From the NCBI GenBank assembly GCA_002315675.1, contig DCHP01000012.1, forward strand, positions 5,084-16,654: a DNA stretch of 11,571 nucleotides, given 5' to 3'. Below the pieces are notes generated by a model that was not told the origin of the DNA, searched no databases, and saw only the letters and a list, made by a program, of their open reading frames with translations. Positions within the stretch are counted from its first letter, which is position 1. The number at the start of each line of letters is the position of its first letter. Position numbers and translations under genes: made by a program. Shown piece by piece: positions 1-6,847 of the stretch. Source of the DNA: Rikenellaceae bacterium UBA1749. Its GTDB lineage: Bacteria > Bacteroidota > Bacteroidia > Bacteroidales > Rikenellaceae.

Positions 1-1
1 T

Positions 2-754
2 CAGGACGGGTCCTATTCAATAGAACATGCCGGACAGTATATCAATGTCGAGAAAGGTCATTTCCCGAATTTCGATTTCGTGAGGGAACTCAAGCGTCAG
101 CTAGAAAAAGATAACGGCACCATCTTCCGTTATGCAACACACGAGAATACAATTCTTCGCTGTATCCATGACCAGCTCTCTGAAAGTGACCAGCCTGACC
201 GTCAGGAACTGATGGACTGGATAGATACGGTTACAACCTATAAGGAAGGGAGTCATAAGATTATCGGACCGAGGAACATGGAAGACCTTCTCGAGGTGGT
301 CAAGAGCTTCTACTATCACAAGTCCATGAAGGGAAGCAACTCCATCAAGGTCGTGCTGCCTGCGGTGCTGAACTCAAGCAAGTTCATCCAAGACAAGTAC
401 TCCAAGCCTATCTACGGCTCCCAGATAAAGAGCTGTACATACTCTCCTGAGGAGGCTACCGCATGGATTTCATACGAGGATGACGGGGTGACGGTTCAGA
501 ATCCATATAAGCACCTTCCTCCGGTTGGAAATTACATCGAGGTAGATGACAGTCTAATCGATTATGACTGTGAGGATGAGAATATGACCGTAGCCAACGG
601 CGGAGCCGCGCTCACAGCATATTCAAAACTCCAGTTCAGCGACATGGTGGCGACGGAGGCATTGAGCAAGGCACTTCTCAGATACTGCGAACTTGACACC
701 ATGTCGATGGTTTTCATCTGGGAGTTCTTCAATAACGAAATTTTTGGAAGGTAA
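2..754 (+). CDS. DUF2779 domain protein, putative nuclease, 5'-truncated by the window edge
   Basis: Only the C-terminal 250 residues are in the window; the frame is open from base 2, so the gene begins upstream. The GTG at 80 is an internal valine codon, not a start. Phrases typical of the DUF2779 family are visible: GTIFRYATHEN, then GPRNMEDLLEVVKSFYYH, then KGSNSIKVVLPAVLNSS, GGAALTAYSKLQF and the terminal ALLRYCELDTMSM. Family knowledge: DUF2779 proteins are usually long, with an N-terminal RecB/Cas4-like nuclease-type region and this C-terminal domain, which has been regarded as RNase H/exonuclease-like. The closing YCxLDT is compatible with the last acidic motif of such a fold (my inference). 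Biological role is not established. It ends in TAA, followed by a 66-base AT-rich gap before the next plus-strand gene. Sampled GC is about 50%, higher than the genes that follow. Confidence 0.85.
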   Translation, partial: QDGSYSIEHAGQYINVEKGHFPNFDFVRELKRQLEKDNGTIFRYATHENTILRCIHDQLSESDQPDRQELMDWIDTVTTYKEGSHKIIGPRNMEDLLEVVKSFYYHKSMKGSNSIKVVLPAVLNSSKFIQDKYSKPIYGSQIKSCTYSPEEATAWISYEDDGVTVQNPYKHLPPVGNYIEVDDSLIDYDCEDENMTVANGGAALTAYSKLQFSDMVATEALSKALLRYCELDTMSMVFIWEFFNNEIFGR

Positions 755-820
755 CGACGTGCACTATTATATTGAATTTGTAAGAAAATCTCATAATCAT
801 GGTATAAAACACCTAGATAA

Positions 821-1321
821 ATGAGATTAGTAATGAACAAGAAAGAACTGGCAATTAGTATTATTTCCCATATGAGGTTCAGTGCTGTTCAATATATAAC
901 AGAAAAAGACACATTATTGCAAAATGCAATTAGTGAATTCCATTCAAAATCAGGATTTGTCTCTAAAGCGATGGAACATAAACTGTCGCTTCTACTGGAA
1001 CAATCCTTTGAAGAAAGGAAACATTTTTCTGTATCCAGTATTGATATGCCATATTCTCTAATGAACGGTTCCTATTTCAGGATGTGTATTGACGACACTC
1101 TTGTCGAGGGGCAGGTGTCGATTACACCGAAAATAATTTCCGTGGAAATAACAGAGCCGTATTCCGGACGCTCTGCCACGAGCAAATTGGCAATGCTTGC
1201 ACCAATAATATGGACAGTTGACCCCATTACTGGAAGCGAAGCAAACAAATCAGGCAAAGAAAAAGCGGTTTCTTTGCTCACCGATATTTACTATACAATT
1301 CTAATGGAAAACAAACAATAA
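821..1321 (+). CDS. Unrecognised 166-residue protein upstream of the methyltransferase-like gene
   Basis: I do not recognise this protein. It is soluble in character, with no signal peptide or membrane segment. The N-terminal half is predicted mostly helical (many K, E, S and L up to about residue 80). The C-terminal half looks beta-rich, including IISVEITEPYSGRSATSKLAML, where the phrase VEITEPYSG is distinctive enough to use as a search seed. Two in-frame ATGs exist (821 and 833, giving MRLVMNKKE or MNKKE); neither has a clear ribosome binding site, so the start is uncertain by four residues. The stop is only 19 bases before the 948-residue gene on the same strand, so the two are probably co-transcribed and this small protein may be a partner or accessory subunit. 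Upstream, TGAATTTG at 773-780 is a one-mismatch match to the Bacteroidetes -7 element. Confidence 0.55.
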   Translation: MRLVMNKKELAISIISHMRFSAVQYITEKDTLLQNAISEFHSKSGFVSKAMEHKLSLLLEQSFEERKHFSVSSIDMPYSLMNGSYFRMCIDDTLVEGQVSITPKIISVEITEPYSGRSATSKLAMLAPIIWTVDPITGSEANKSGKEKAVSLLTDIYYTILMENKQ

Positions 1322-1340
1322 CTTCTTATCTTGCAAATAT

Positions 1341-4187
1341 ATGACACGAAAAGATAAAGAATATTTCCTCTTTGACTTTATTCCCAAATTCAAGAAGTCA
1401 ATAGAATGGCTTTTCAACAGAGAAAACCTAGACGGAATCTTCCCTGTCTATTTTATTCTATATTCCCACAAGAATAATTTCCCAATACATTTTGCAAAAA
1501 AAGGAAAAATGACCGGGTATGAAAAAGGCCGGGACATTCTCCAAGATAAACTATATGAAGCCTCATTGCCGGTGTTGGGTGGAGATGATGCAAACATTGA
1601 GAAGTTATCAGCCTCACAGATATTAATAAAATCTATAGATAGGGGGTTGTTCGACGAATGCTACACCTATCTTGTGGAAGAAGTGTTGTGCGCGACCGAT
1701 CTTGCAGATGGAACGCAGATGAACCCGAATTTCCGAATTGCAAGAACTATTGCAAATATTATATCTGAGCACGGGTGCAATGATGTTATGTGTGCATATT
1801 CCGGTATCGGAACATATGCTGTTGCATGTCGGCAGTTTACATATTTAGGAGTCGAAGGCTATGCTCCAGCGAATCTCATCGCTGAATTCCTTTGTTCGGT
1901 ATATGACATTCCTAATAAAGAATTCATCACAAAGAACCCCTCCGAACGACCAGATAAAAAGTATGATGCCGTTATTGGAAATCTTCCAGTCGATGTTGAT
2001 TTCTTCAATGTTCATCGATGGGAAAGACACCATCAGTCATTCAATGATTTGCAAGACGCTTTCATAAATCAACTAGTCAAACGGAAGTTTTCAAATAAAT
2101 GCGCAGCATTACTTGTTCATTTTGAGTTTGCCAATAATTTTACCTATGACACAACTAGAAGGTTCATCTGTAACAAGGGTATGCTTGAGAGTGTTATCGC
2201 TCTCCCAGAGAATATTTTCAAAGAATCGTTTGGCCCCTCATATATTCTGGTACTTGATTTCGAGAGACAGCATGATTCCGCTATTTTTTACGATGCTCGC
2301 CAAAGTTTGAATCGGCAAAAAACATATGGATCATTATTCGACCGGAATGATTATGATTTACGAGAATGTGTTAGGGATACAGAGACTATTATCGTAAGCT
2401 ATGATACGATTAAAAAGTTGTCATGGTCATTCAATCCGTCCGCTTATCTGCAGGATGCCGAATGCAGAGAGGGAATGGAACTGGTAAGGCTTGGTGATTT
2501 GGTCGACATTCCTTCATGGACAATGGCTAAAGGTGAAAGATTCATTTCCTCTGACCGATTATCAGATAGGTTCGAATTCATATCAAAGCACATTGTCCCA
2601 GAAGCTCCTTCGAAAACTGATGGCGTATTAGTAGAAGGCCCGTCTGTTCTATTAGCACTGTCCAGAGGGGCAAGAAGAGAGATTCAGAACTTACGTTGTG
2701 GCATATGCGATGAACCGGGACAATATAGTGTCGAATTCTTTTTGCCGGTTCTGAAGCCGAAAAAGGACAAAATATTAGCGGATTATCTGGCGCTTGCACT
2801 AATCTCAGATTCATCATTTGCACGATACTTGAAATCTGTTCAGGAATATTGGTGCGATACAGTGCGCAGCTCATATCTCTTAGAAAGGAAGATACCGGTA
2901 TTGACTGATCTTGCGGCACAGAAAAAAGCTGTTTTAGATGCTCTTGGTAGAGCGGATATGGCAAATATCACCTACAACATAATAGTTGCTGGAGCCGATG
3001 AAAGGGTGCAACGATATAGGTGCTTGCTTTCCAAATATGGTTGTAATATCATCTCTACAGTACAATGTGTTCATGGTCCTGGCGGACTAGAGGAGGTTCT
3101 CCATGAGTTATCTTCAAAAGGAGTACCGCTATCAAGAAAAGTTGACGCAGTTATCTTCGAATCAAACATTCCTTATTTAAATATTAATGACACAGAAGAA
3201 TTTAGCGGACTTGATGCAATTCTGGATCTTAAGCTATCAAGAGATTATGATAACATCCCGTTTTTTGCGTCATCCGATGAGTCCCTCGATATCATACAAT
3301 CAAAGGCAAGAATCTCTTTAAGAAGGTTGATGTCCCTTAACAATGGTCATTTCTTCTTGAACGACGAAAAACACTTTCCTTCGGAGGCCTTATTTTCTTC
3401 TTTACGGGAAGAACTAGACCGTATGCTTTCTCCCGAAGCAAGGGTACGTTCCCGTCACAAAGAGGTCTTTGAGGCAGCAGAATGGATAGACGAACATTAT
3501 CCGGAAAAACAGATTCATTCTTCGGAAATTATTTCTGATTTTCTTATGGCAATAGAAGAAGGGGTGGAAACGCAAAAGAATTTGTCAGATTTACGAAATG
3601 TAGCCCACCGAATAATTGAAATACTAAAGGAATACAATGCTGTGCCTCAATTGGATAATGGGGCAATTCCGCAACTGTTATATGAGAATGAGTACAAAGA
3701 CAAATCTTCGGGAGTAGTATATCATCAAGATTTCTCTTTGATGCCTCGCTCGCTTTCATCTTCCCTAGTTTCTTTGATTAACATTGGGAATGAAGCCACA
3801 CATTCTTTTTCGCATAGTCGCAATCTCGGAACATCAATGTTGCAGATATTAATGGAATTCATTTGTTGGTTCTATAATAATAAGCAAGAATTCTCTGAGA
3901 CGCTGACCAATTATTGGCATAAAGGCAATAATGTTGAAGAGAAATGGATAGATAAAATAGGCACGGTGAATATGAAAGTTGTCGGACACGAACAAGTATG
4001 GTTCTCAGGTGATGTTAGACTATTCATAAAAGGTAAGACGACATTGACTATCGGCGACAAGGTTCATATTCTTAAATGCAGTCCGAATAATTTGCCGCCA
4101 AAGGTACCTGAACTCAAATATCTTGCCTTTCCCGAAGACAAAAATCATCAGGGCGGATATTACGTGGAGAAAAAAGAGAAAGAATAG
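1341..4187 (+). CDS. Type I N6-adenine DNA methyltransferase-like protein with degenerate catalytic motif and long C-terminal extension
   Basis: This 948-residue protein has an HsdM-like Rossmann core at about 125-310. The start MNPNFRIARTIANII (127-141) corresponds to the usual TPxxIAxLI segment. CAYSGIGTYA (151-160) matches SAM-binding motif I. VIGNLPVDVD (211-220) sits where N6-adenine methyltransferases carry NPPY/F, so here the motif reads NLPV. The segment after GMLESVIALPENIFKE (279-295) continues the family pattern. Residues about 380-535 start with ELVRLGDLVDI, like an HsdS or fused target-recognition domain. Residues about 544-665 look like a response-regulator receiver-type alpha/beta fold (NIIVAGADE, then VDAVIFESN). 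Residues about 700-850 are helical and include LINIGNEATHSF, similar to the GNEAAH segment of DUF4145/HEPN-like domains. A small beta-rich tail (875-915) follows. The methyltransferase assignment is from motifs; the later domains are inference. Loss of the second proline position and the aromatic of motif IV makes normal methylation doubtful, so it may be a DNA- or SAM-binding pseudo-enzyme. No endonuclease subunit is seen beside it. Confidence 0.75.
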   Translation: MTRKDKEYFLFDFIPKFKKSIEWLFNRENLDGIFPVYFILYSHKNNFPIHFAKKGKMTGYEKGRDILQDKLYEASLPVLGGDDANIEKLSASQILIKSIDRGLFDECYTYLVEEVLCATDLADGTQMNPNFRIARTIANIISEHGCNDVMCAYSGIGTYAVACRQFTYLGVEGYAPANLIAEFLCSVYDIPNKEFITKNPSERPDKKYDAVIGNLPVDVDFFNVHRWERHHQSFNDLQDAFINQLVKRKFSNKCAALLVHFEFANNFTYDTTRRFICNKGMLESVIALPENIFKESFGPSYILVLDFERQHDSAIFYDARQSLNRQKTYGSLFDRNDYDLRECVRDTETIIVSYDTIKKLSWSFNPSAYLQDAECREGMELVRLGDLVDIPSWTMAKGERFISSDRLSDRFEFISKHIVPEAPSKTDGVLVEGPSVLLALSRGARREIQNLRCGICDEPGQYSVEFFLPVLKPKKDKILADYLALALISDSSFARYLKSVQEYWCDTVRSSYLLERKIPVLTDLAAQKKAVLDALGRADMANITYNIIVAGADERVQRYRCLLSKYGCNIISTVQCVHGPGGLEEVLHELSSKGVPLSRKVDAVIFESNIPYLNINDTEEFSGLDAILDLKLSRDYDNIPFFASSDESLDIIQSKARISLRRLMSLNNGHFFLNDEKHFPSEALFSSLREELDRMLSPEARVRSRHKEVFEAAEWIDEHYPEKQIHSSEIISDFLMAIEEGVETQKNLSDLRNVAHRIIEILKEYNAVPQLDNGAIPQLLYENEYKDKSSGVVYHQDFSLMPRSLSSSLVSLINIGNEATHSFSHSRNLGTSMLQILMEFICWFYNNKQEFSETLTNYWHKGNNVEEKWIDKIGTVNMKVVGHEQVWFSGDVRLFIKGKTTLTIGDKVHILKCSPNNLPPKVPELKYLAFPEDKNHQGGYYVEKKEKE

Positions 4188-4202
4188 CCTAGACAAAAGG
4201 CG

Positions 4203-4220
4203 AGTCTACTTATGAAGACT
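4203..4220. terminator. Weak inverted repeat between convergent operons
   Basis: AGTCT (4203-4207) and AGACT (4216-4220) are perfect complements around an 8-base loop, followed on the plus strand by TTCCTT. It lies at the meeting point of the plus-strand block (ends 4187) and minus-strand block (ends 4206), where a terminator would be expected. The stem is only 5 bp without a true U-run, so this is a weak candidate. Confidence 0.15.
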
Positions 4221-4598
4221 TTCCTTATACCTTAAAATTACGTCTTGGACAAATACGGTTTGTTCCACTCCGAAAGGGGCGGTAAATAACCACTTATGAT
4301 CAGAACCTCCAGATAATATTTTTAGTCCAATATCGTCGCCAAACGGGCAACTTTCGTCTTCTATTTTGTGTAAAAGAGCCTTAACTTCTGGGCTGTTTCT
4401 ATTAAACATATTGAAACGGCCGTTATTTAGACATAATAAAGAATCATGTTCTTCAAAAAACAAGATGATATCCGTAGTGTTCCAAAATTTTTTAGTGTTA
4501 TAACGTTTTGTGTTTTTAAGGATTTTCACAACAACGATTCCACTAGTATTATCTTTTCTGAGTTTGTCGATGCGTAAATAAATGTCTGTGTAGTCCAT
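4206..4598 (-). CDS. Unrecognised 130-residue protein, last gene of the minus-strand block
   Basis: I do not recognise this family. From the ATG at 4598 it begins MDYTDIYLRIDKLRKDN and is 130 residues long. The frame also stays open to a TTG at 4616 (136 residues), but that TTG lies inside a candidate promoter element, so I chose the ATG. The protein looks like a small soluble alpha/beta protein, with a beta-rich start (SGIVVVKIL), an acidic FFEEHDSL turn and an aromatic KWLFTAPFG segment near the end. There are no membrane segments or signal peptide. Unlike the other genes of the block it is preceded by a 75-base gap holding a candidate promoter and a perfect inverted repeat, so it may be expressed separately from the NADAR gene. 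The coding region is AT-rich (one sampled line is 30% GC), clearly different from the neighbouring NADAR gene. Confidence 0.55.
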   Translation of the reverse strand: MDYTDIYLRIDKLRKDNTSGIVVVKILKNTKRYNTKKFWNTTDIILFFEEHDSLLCLNNGRFNMFNRNSPEVKALLHKIEDESCPFGDDIGLKILSGGSDHKWLFTAPFGVEQTVFVQDVILRYKESLHK

Positions 4599-4613
4599 AC
4601 GATATTTTTCTTT

Positions 4614-4621
4614 CAAAGTTA
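4614..4621 (-). promoter_or_regulatory. Candidate Bacteroidetes -7 promoter element before the 130-residue gene
   Basis: On the minus strand this reads TAACTTTG, a full match to the Bacteroidetes primary-sigma -7 consensus TAnnTTTG. It lies 15 bases before the ATG at 4598, which would give a very short leader. About 20 bases further upstream there is only a partial match (TGTG) to the -33 TTTG box. The match is seen directly; activity is inferred. Confidence 0.4.
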
Positions 4622-4630
4622 GTTAACTTT
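4615..4630. promoter_or_regulatory. Perfect 7-bp inverted repeat overlapping the candidate promoter, possible operator
   Basis: AAAGTTA (4615-4621) and TAACTTT (4624-4630) are exact reverse complements separated by GT. One arm is embedded in the candidate -7 element. A two-base spacer makes a stable hairpin unlikely, so a dimeric DNA-binding protein is a better explanation than a terminator. The binding protein is unknown; the 761-residue protein with helix-turn-helix regions is one candidate within the window. Confidence 0.35.
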
Positions 4631-4673
4631 TTAAGATCGATGTCACATTTATCTACTAATATAGAATAACACA

Positions 4674-5261
4674 TCAATTTTGGGATATTAAATCGGTAAA
4701 GGATAGAATATCACCTGGAATCCGGTATTGTAGATTACCGCTATCTCTAAGTTCCATAAGAAGTCGCCCCATAAGATTGGGACCGGAGTACTCTTTCCCG
4801 TCGGGGGTGAGCTTCGCTCCGTATGTGTCGGCGGATTTGTTGAATGTGCTCTGATCCTCTACTATGTAAAGTCCACGGCTTTTTTCGAGTTCATCACGGA
4901 AGGCCTGACTTTGCTGAAACTTCGTCATAATACAGAACTTGAGCACGTCAACAAAGATTTCTCCCCAGTCGGATCTTGCGCCAGATGTCTTCTCGAAATG
5001 TTTAGCCTTCATTTTAAGTCCCTGACCTTTTATAGAATAGATGACCTTTCTGGCATCAGGGTCTTTGAACTTCAGTACTTGAAACAAACTTTCGGCACAA
5101 TAGAACTTAACACCATCAACGACAAGTGGAGTCTGAGCGAAATTGGAAAACAAACCCCAGTCGCCCTTGGATTCACAGAAAGCAGCGGTCTTATCTGCCG
5201 GATAGTGATTCCAGGAGTAATACTCGGGGTAGTTCTTCTCTATGAATTCGCGTACATGCAT
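4674..5261 (-). CDS. NADAR (YbiA/DUF1768-like) family protein, probable N-glycosidase acting on ADP-ribose or a nucleotide
   Basis: This 195-residue protein shows the NADAR family signature through most of its length. It has DWGLFSNF (34-41), the conserved glutamate and lysine of AESLFQVLKF (56-65), the helical DVLKFCIMTKFQQSQAF (105-121), and the terminal GPNLMGRLLMELR (160-172). Family knowledge: YbiA-like members cleave an N-glycosidic bond in riboflavin intermediates, and other NADAR proteins remove ADP-ribose from guanine in nucleic acid and act as antitoxins to DarT-like toxins. Here the stop of the upstream ADP-ribosylglycohydrolase gene is three bases before this ATG, so the two are almost certainly co-translated, which favours an ADP-ribose role over riboflavin metabolism. 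About 30 residues precede the core domain. The usual D..WG segment reads DTYG here. The family call is firm; the substrate is inferred. Confidence 0.87.
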   Translation of the reverse strand: MHVREFIEKNYPEYYSWNHYPADKTAAFCESKGDWGLFSNFAQTPLVVDGVKFYCAESLFQVLKFKDPDARKVIYSIKGQGLKMKAKHFEKTSGARSDWGEIFVDVLKFCIMTKFQQSQAFRDELEKSRGLYIVEDQSTFNKSADTYGAKLTPDGKEYSGPNLMGRLLMELRDSGNLQYRIPGDILSFTDLISQN

Positions 5262-5264
5262 AAC

Positions 5265-6461
5265 TTACCTGGAAAGAATACGGACGAAGGATTCAGGAAG
5301 AAGGACCCGGTCATTTCCGATTGCCCAGGAAAACATTGGTGAAATCTGCTGAGGTGTATATCCGGCTTTTGAGATTCCTATCTCCCTGACAAGGTAGCGC
5401 CTTTCAGGATGAGATTCCACATCCGTGCGAAGTCTGTCCACCTGAGCAGCAATGTCATCGATAGAATGCCCAATCGTATAGACAGGATATCCAGTATTCG
5501 GATGATGATGAAATCGGCTTATCCTGACATCGAAGAAGCCCTGTTCGCCGTTCGTGTCATCATCATTCGTCCCGTACACCACGACATCGTCCTCCCTCCA
5601 TCTTTTCGTACTAGGAGGTGTAATTCCAGTTGGTTTCCAGGACGTTCCGTCAATTGAATTGATAATGGATATCATATCATCAGGAAGATACACAAGAGCC
5701 TTCTTGATAATATCATCCGGGACTCCCCAGAATGCTGCGGCAACTCCTCCGGCCATGCAGGCGAGGGTATCGGAGTCACCACCCATGTATATTGCCCTTT
5801 TGATAGTTTCCTCATAGCTATCTGAAGCGAGAAACGCCGTCAGTGCATCCTGAACAGTCGTCTCTGCGGCAAGAAGAAGTTCGTGCGCTTTAGCTTTATC
5901 CGTACTTCTCATTGCCAGTCTCATCTGCACATCGTCTCTGACTTCATTATATCTTCGAGACAATCGATAGCCGAACGTCTTTTCAAGATATGTCTTGATA
6001 TCTTCTTTTGACGATCCATTCTTTGCCATCCAGATTGCCACAGCAATGGCCTGGGCACCAGCGATTGCGCCGGGGGTGTCGTGGCTTGGCAATGCCGACT
6101 CTTTTGCCAACTCCAGTGCTTGCTCCAACGTATCAGCCATAAATCCCACTGGGCTGACACGCATTGCGCTTCCATTGTGGGTGCTTCCTTCCGGATTTCT
6201 TTTTCCTGTTTTGAGGAACGCCTTGAATCCCTGGCCATAGCCAGCATTTGGATATGTTCTGCCCCATTTGAGCAGAGACTCATCAATTGAGACTTTATCC
6301 CTGTTCAGCATCCATTCAGCTACAGCCATCGTCAAGGCGGTATCGTCTGTAAATGAGGAACTGGACGTAAAAAGACCAAACCTCATAGATGAAACACTGC
6401 TGAATTCGTGTACTGAACCGGCAATGTCTCCTATTACGGCACCGATTATTCCCTTTGTCAT
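5265..6461 (-). CDS. ADP-ribosylglycohydrolase (DraG/ARH-like) fused to an extra C-terminal domain
   Basis: From the chosen ATG at 6461 the protein is 398 residues and begins MTKGIIGAVIGDIAGS. A second in-frame ATG lies at 6476, but 6461 overlaps the upstream stop as ATGA and places the family motif at the extreme N-terminus. Residues 1 to about 270 are a complete ADP-ribosylglycohydrolase: GDIAGS (12-17), FTDDTALT (37-44) with metal-binding aspartates, GSAMRVSP (97-104), SHDTPGAIAGAQA (126-138) and GGDSDTLACMAGG (227-239). These enzymes use two Mg ions to hydrolyse ADP-ribose from modified protein or small molecules in the cytoplasm. Residues about 292-398 are additional. They run from DVVVYGTN to YLVREIGISKAGYTPQQISPMF and VLLPESF, resembling a small domain common in Bacteroidetes and phage proteins with VFVFGSN at its start and TRIGCGIAGF..EIAPLF near its end. 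That domain appears divergent here, having lost the usual glycine-rich stretch after VFVFGSN. Confidence 0.93.
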   Translation of the reverse strand: MTKGIIGAVIGDIAGSVHEFSSVSSMRFGLFTSSSSFTDDTALTMAVAEWMLNRDKVSIDESLLKWGRTYPNAGYGQGFKAFLKTGKRNPEGSTHNGSAMRVSPVGFMADTLEQALELAKESALPSHDTPGAIAGAQAIAVAIWMAKNGSSKEDIKTYLEKTFGYRLSRRYNEVRDDVQMRLAMRSTDKAKAHELLLAAETTVQDALTAFLASDSYEETIKRAIYMGGDSDTLACMAGGVAAAFWGVPDDIIKKALVYLPDDMISIINSIDGTSWKPTGITPPSTKRWREDDVVVYGTNDDDTNGEQGFFDVRISRFHHHPNTGYPVYTIGHSIDDIAAQVDRLRTDVESHPERRYLVREIGISKAGYTPQQISPMFSWAIGNDRVLLPESFVRILSR

Positions 6462-6802
6462 ATATGAAACTCGCATTTACAAACCGATATCTGTAAATCA
6501 TCAGCGATTTCATCACCATACATTGCTGCAGCAGCCTCGCATTTTGATACTGCTTGTCTCGTATAGCACCAACCTTCAGCATCACCACTCAATTGTTCCT
6601 GGTCCCAGATCTGTTCATCGGTGTCAAATGTATATTCATTAGGGTCCAGATGTGCCTTCATGTCGTTGAATGTTCTCTCAAACAACTCGTCAGCCCTTTT
6701 CTTAGCCGCCTCAAATGTACCATATACGCAAACTGGATGGCGTGAACTATCGCCAAACTTTCTATTTAATTCATAGTCAATGATATAAACGAACTGTTTC
6801 AT
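6458..6802 (-). CDS. Unrecognised 114-residue acidic protein coupled to the ADP-ribosylglycohydrolase
   Basis: I do not recognise this protein. It starts MKQFVYIIDYELNRKFGDSS and looks like a small alpha/beta protein: a first beta strand (FVYIIDYE), a second (HPVCVYGT), a helix (FEAAKKRADELFERTFNDM), an acidic middle (DTDEQIWDQEQ) and a C-terminal ISVCKCEFH strand. Four cysteines are scattered without a clear metal-binding pattern. Its TGA overlaps the ATG of the glycohydrolase gene by four bases (ATGA, 6458-6461), which suggests translational coupling. Upstream is a 45-base AT-rich gap to the ADP-ribosyltransferase-like gene, containing the 10-bp palindrome AATAGCTATT but no clear promoter. 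Its place between a probable transferase and a hydrolase makes it a candidate partner, modified target or adaptor, which is inference from position only. Confidence 0.55.
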   Translation of the reverse strand: MKQFVYIIDYELNRKFGDSSRHPVCVYGTFEAAKKRADELFERTFNDMKAHLDPNEYTFDTDEQIWDQEQLSGDAEGWCYTRQAVSKCEAAAAMYGDEIADDLQISVCKCEFHI

Positions 6803-6847
6803 GAAATAATAGCTATTAAATATTAATAATTAGTGTTATTCCGAAAA

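Noticed and set aside
2578..2964. Minus-strand frame of 128 codons inside the methyltransferase-like gene
   Set aside because: It is antisense to a continuous, motif-bearing coding region and has no separate signals.
4187..4206. Strong intrinsic terminator between the convergent blocks
   Set aside because: Only a 5-bp stem without a U-run is seen nearby, so no confident terminator can be called.
4596..4616. TTG start at 4616 for the 130-residue gene
   Set aside because: TTG is a poor start and lies inside the candidate promoter element; the ATG at 4598 is in frame six codons later.
4911..5342. Plus-strand frame of 143 codons opposite the NADAR and glycohydrolase genes
   Set aside because: It lies antisense to two genes with clear family motifs, spans their junction and shows no recognisable pattern itself.
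6803..6847. AT-rich gap with the palindrome AATAGCTATT as a possible promoter or operator
   Set aside because: No TAnnTTTG element is present and a 10-bp AT-rich palindrome is expected by chance in such sequence.
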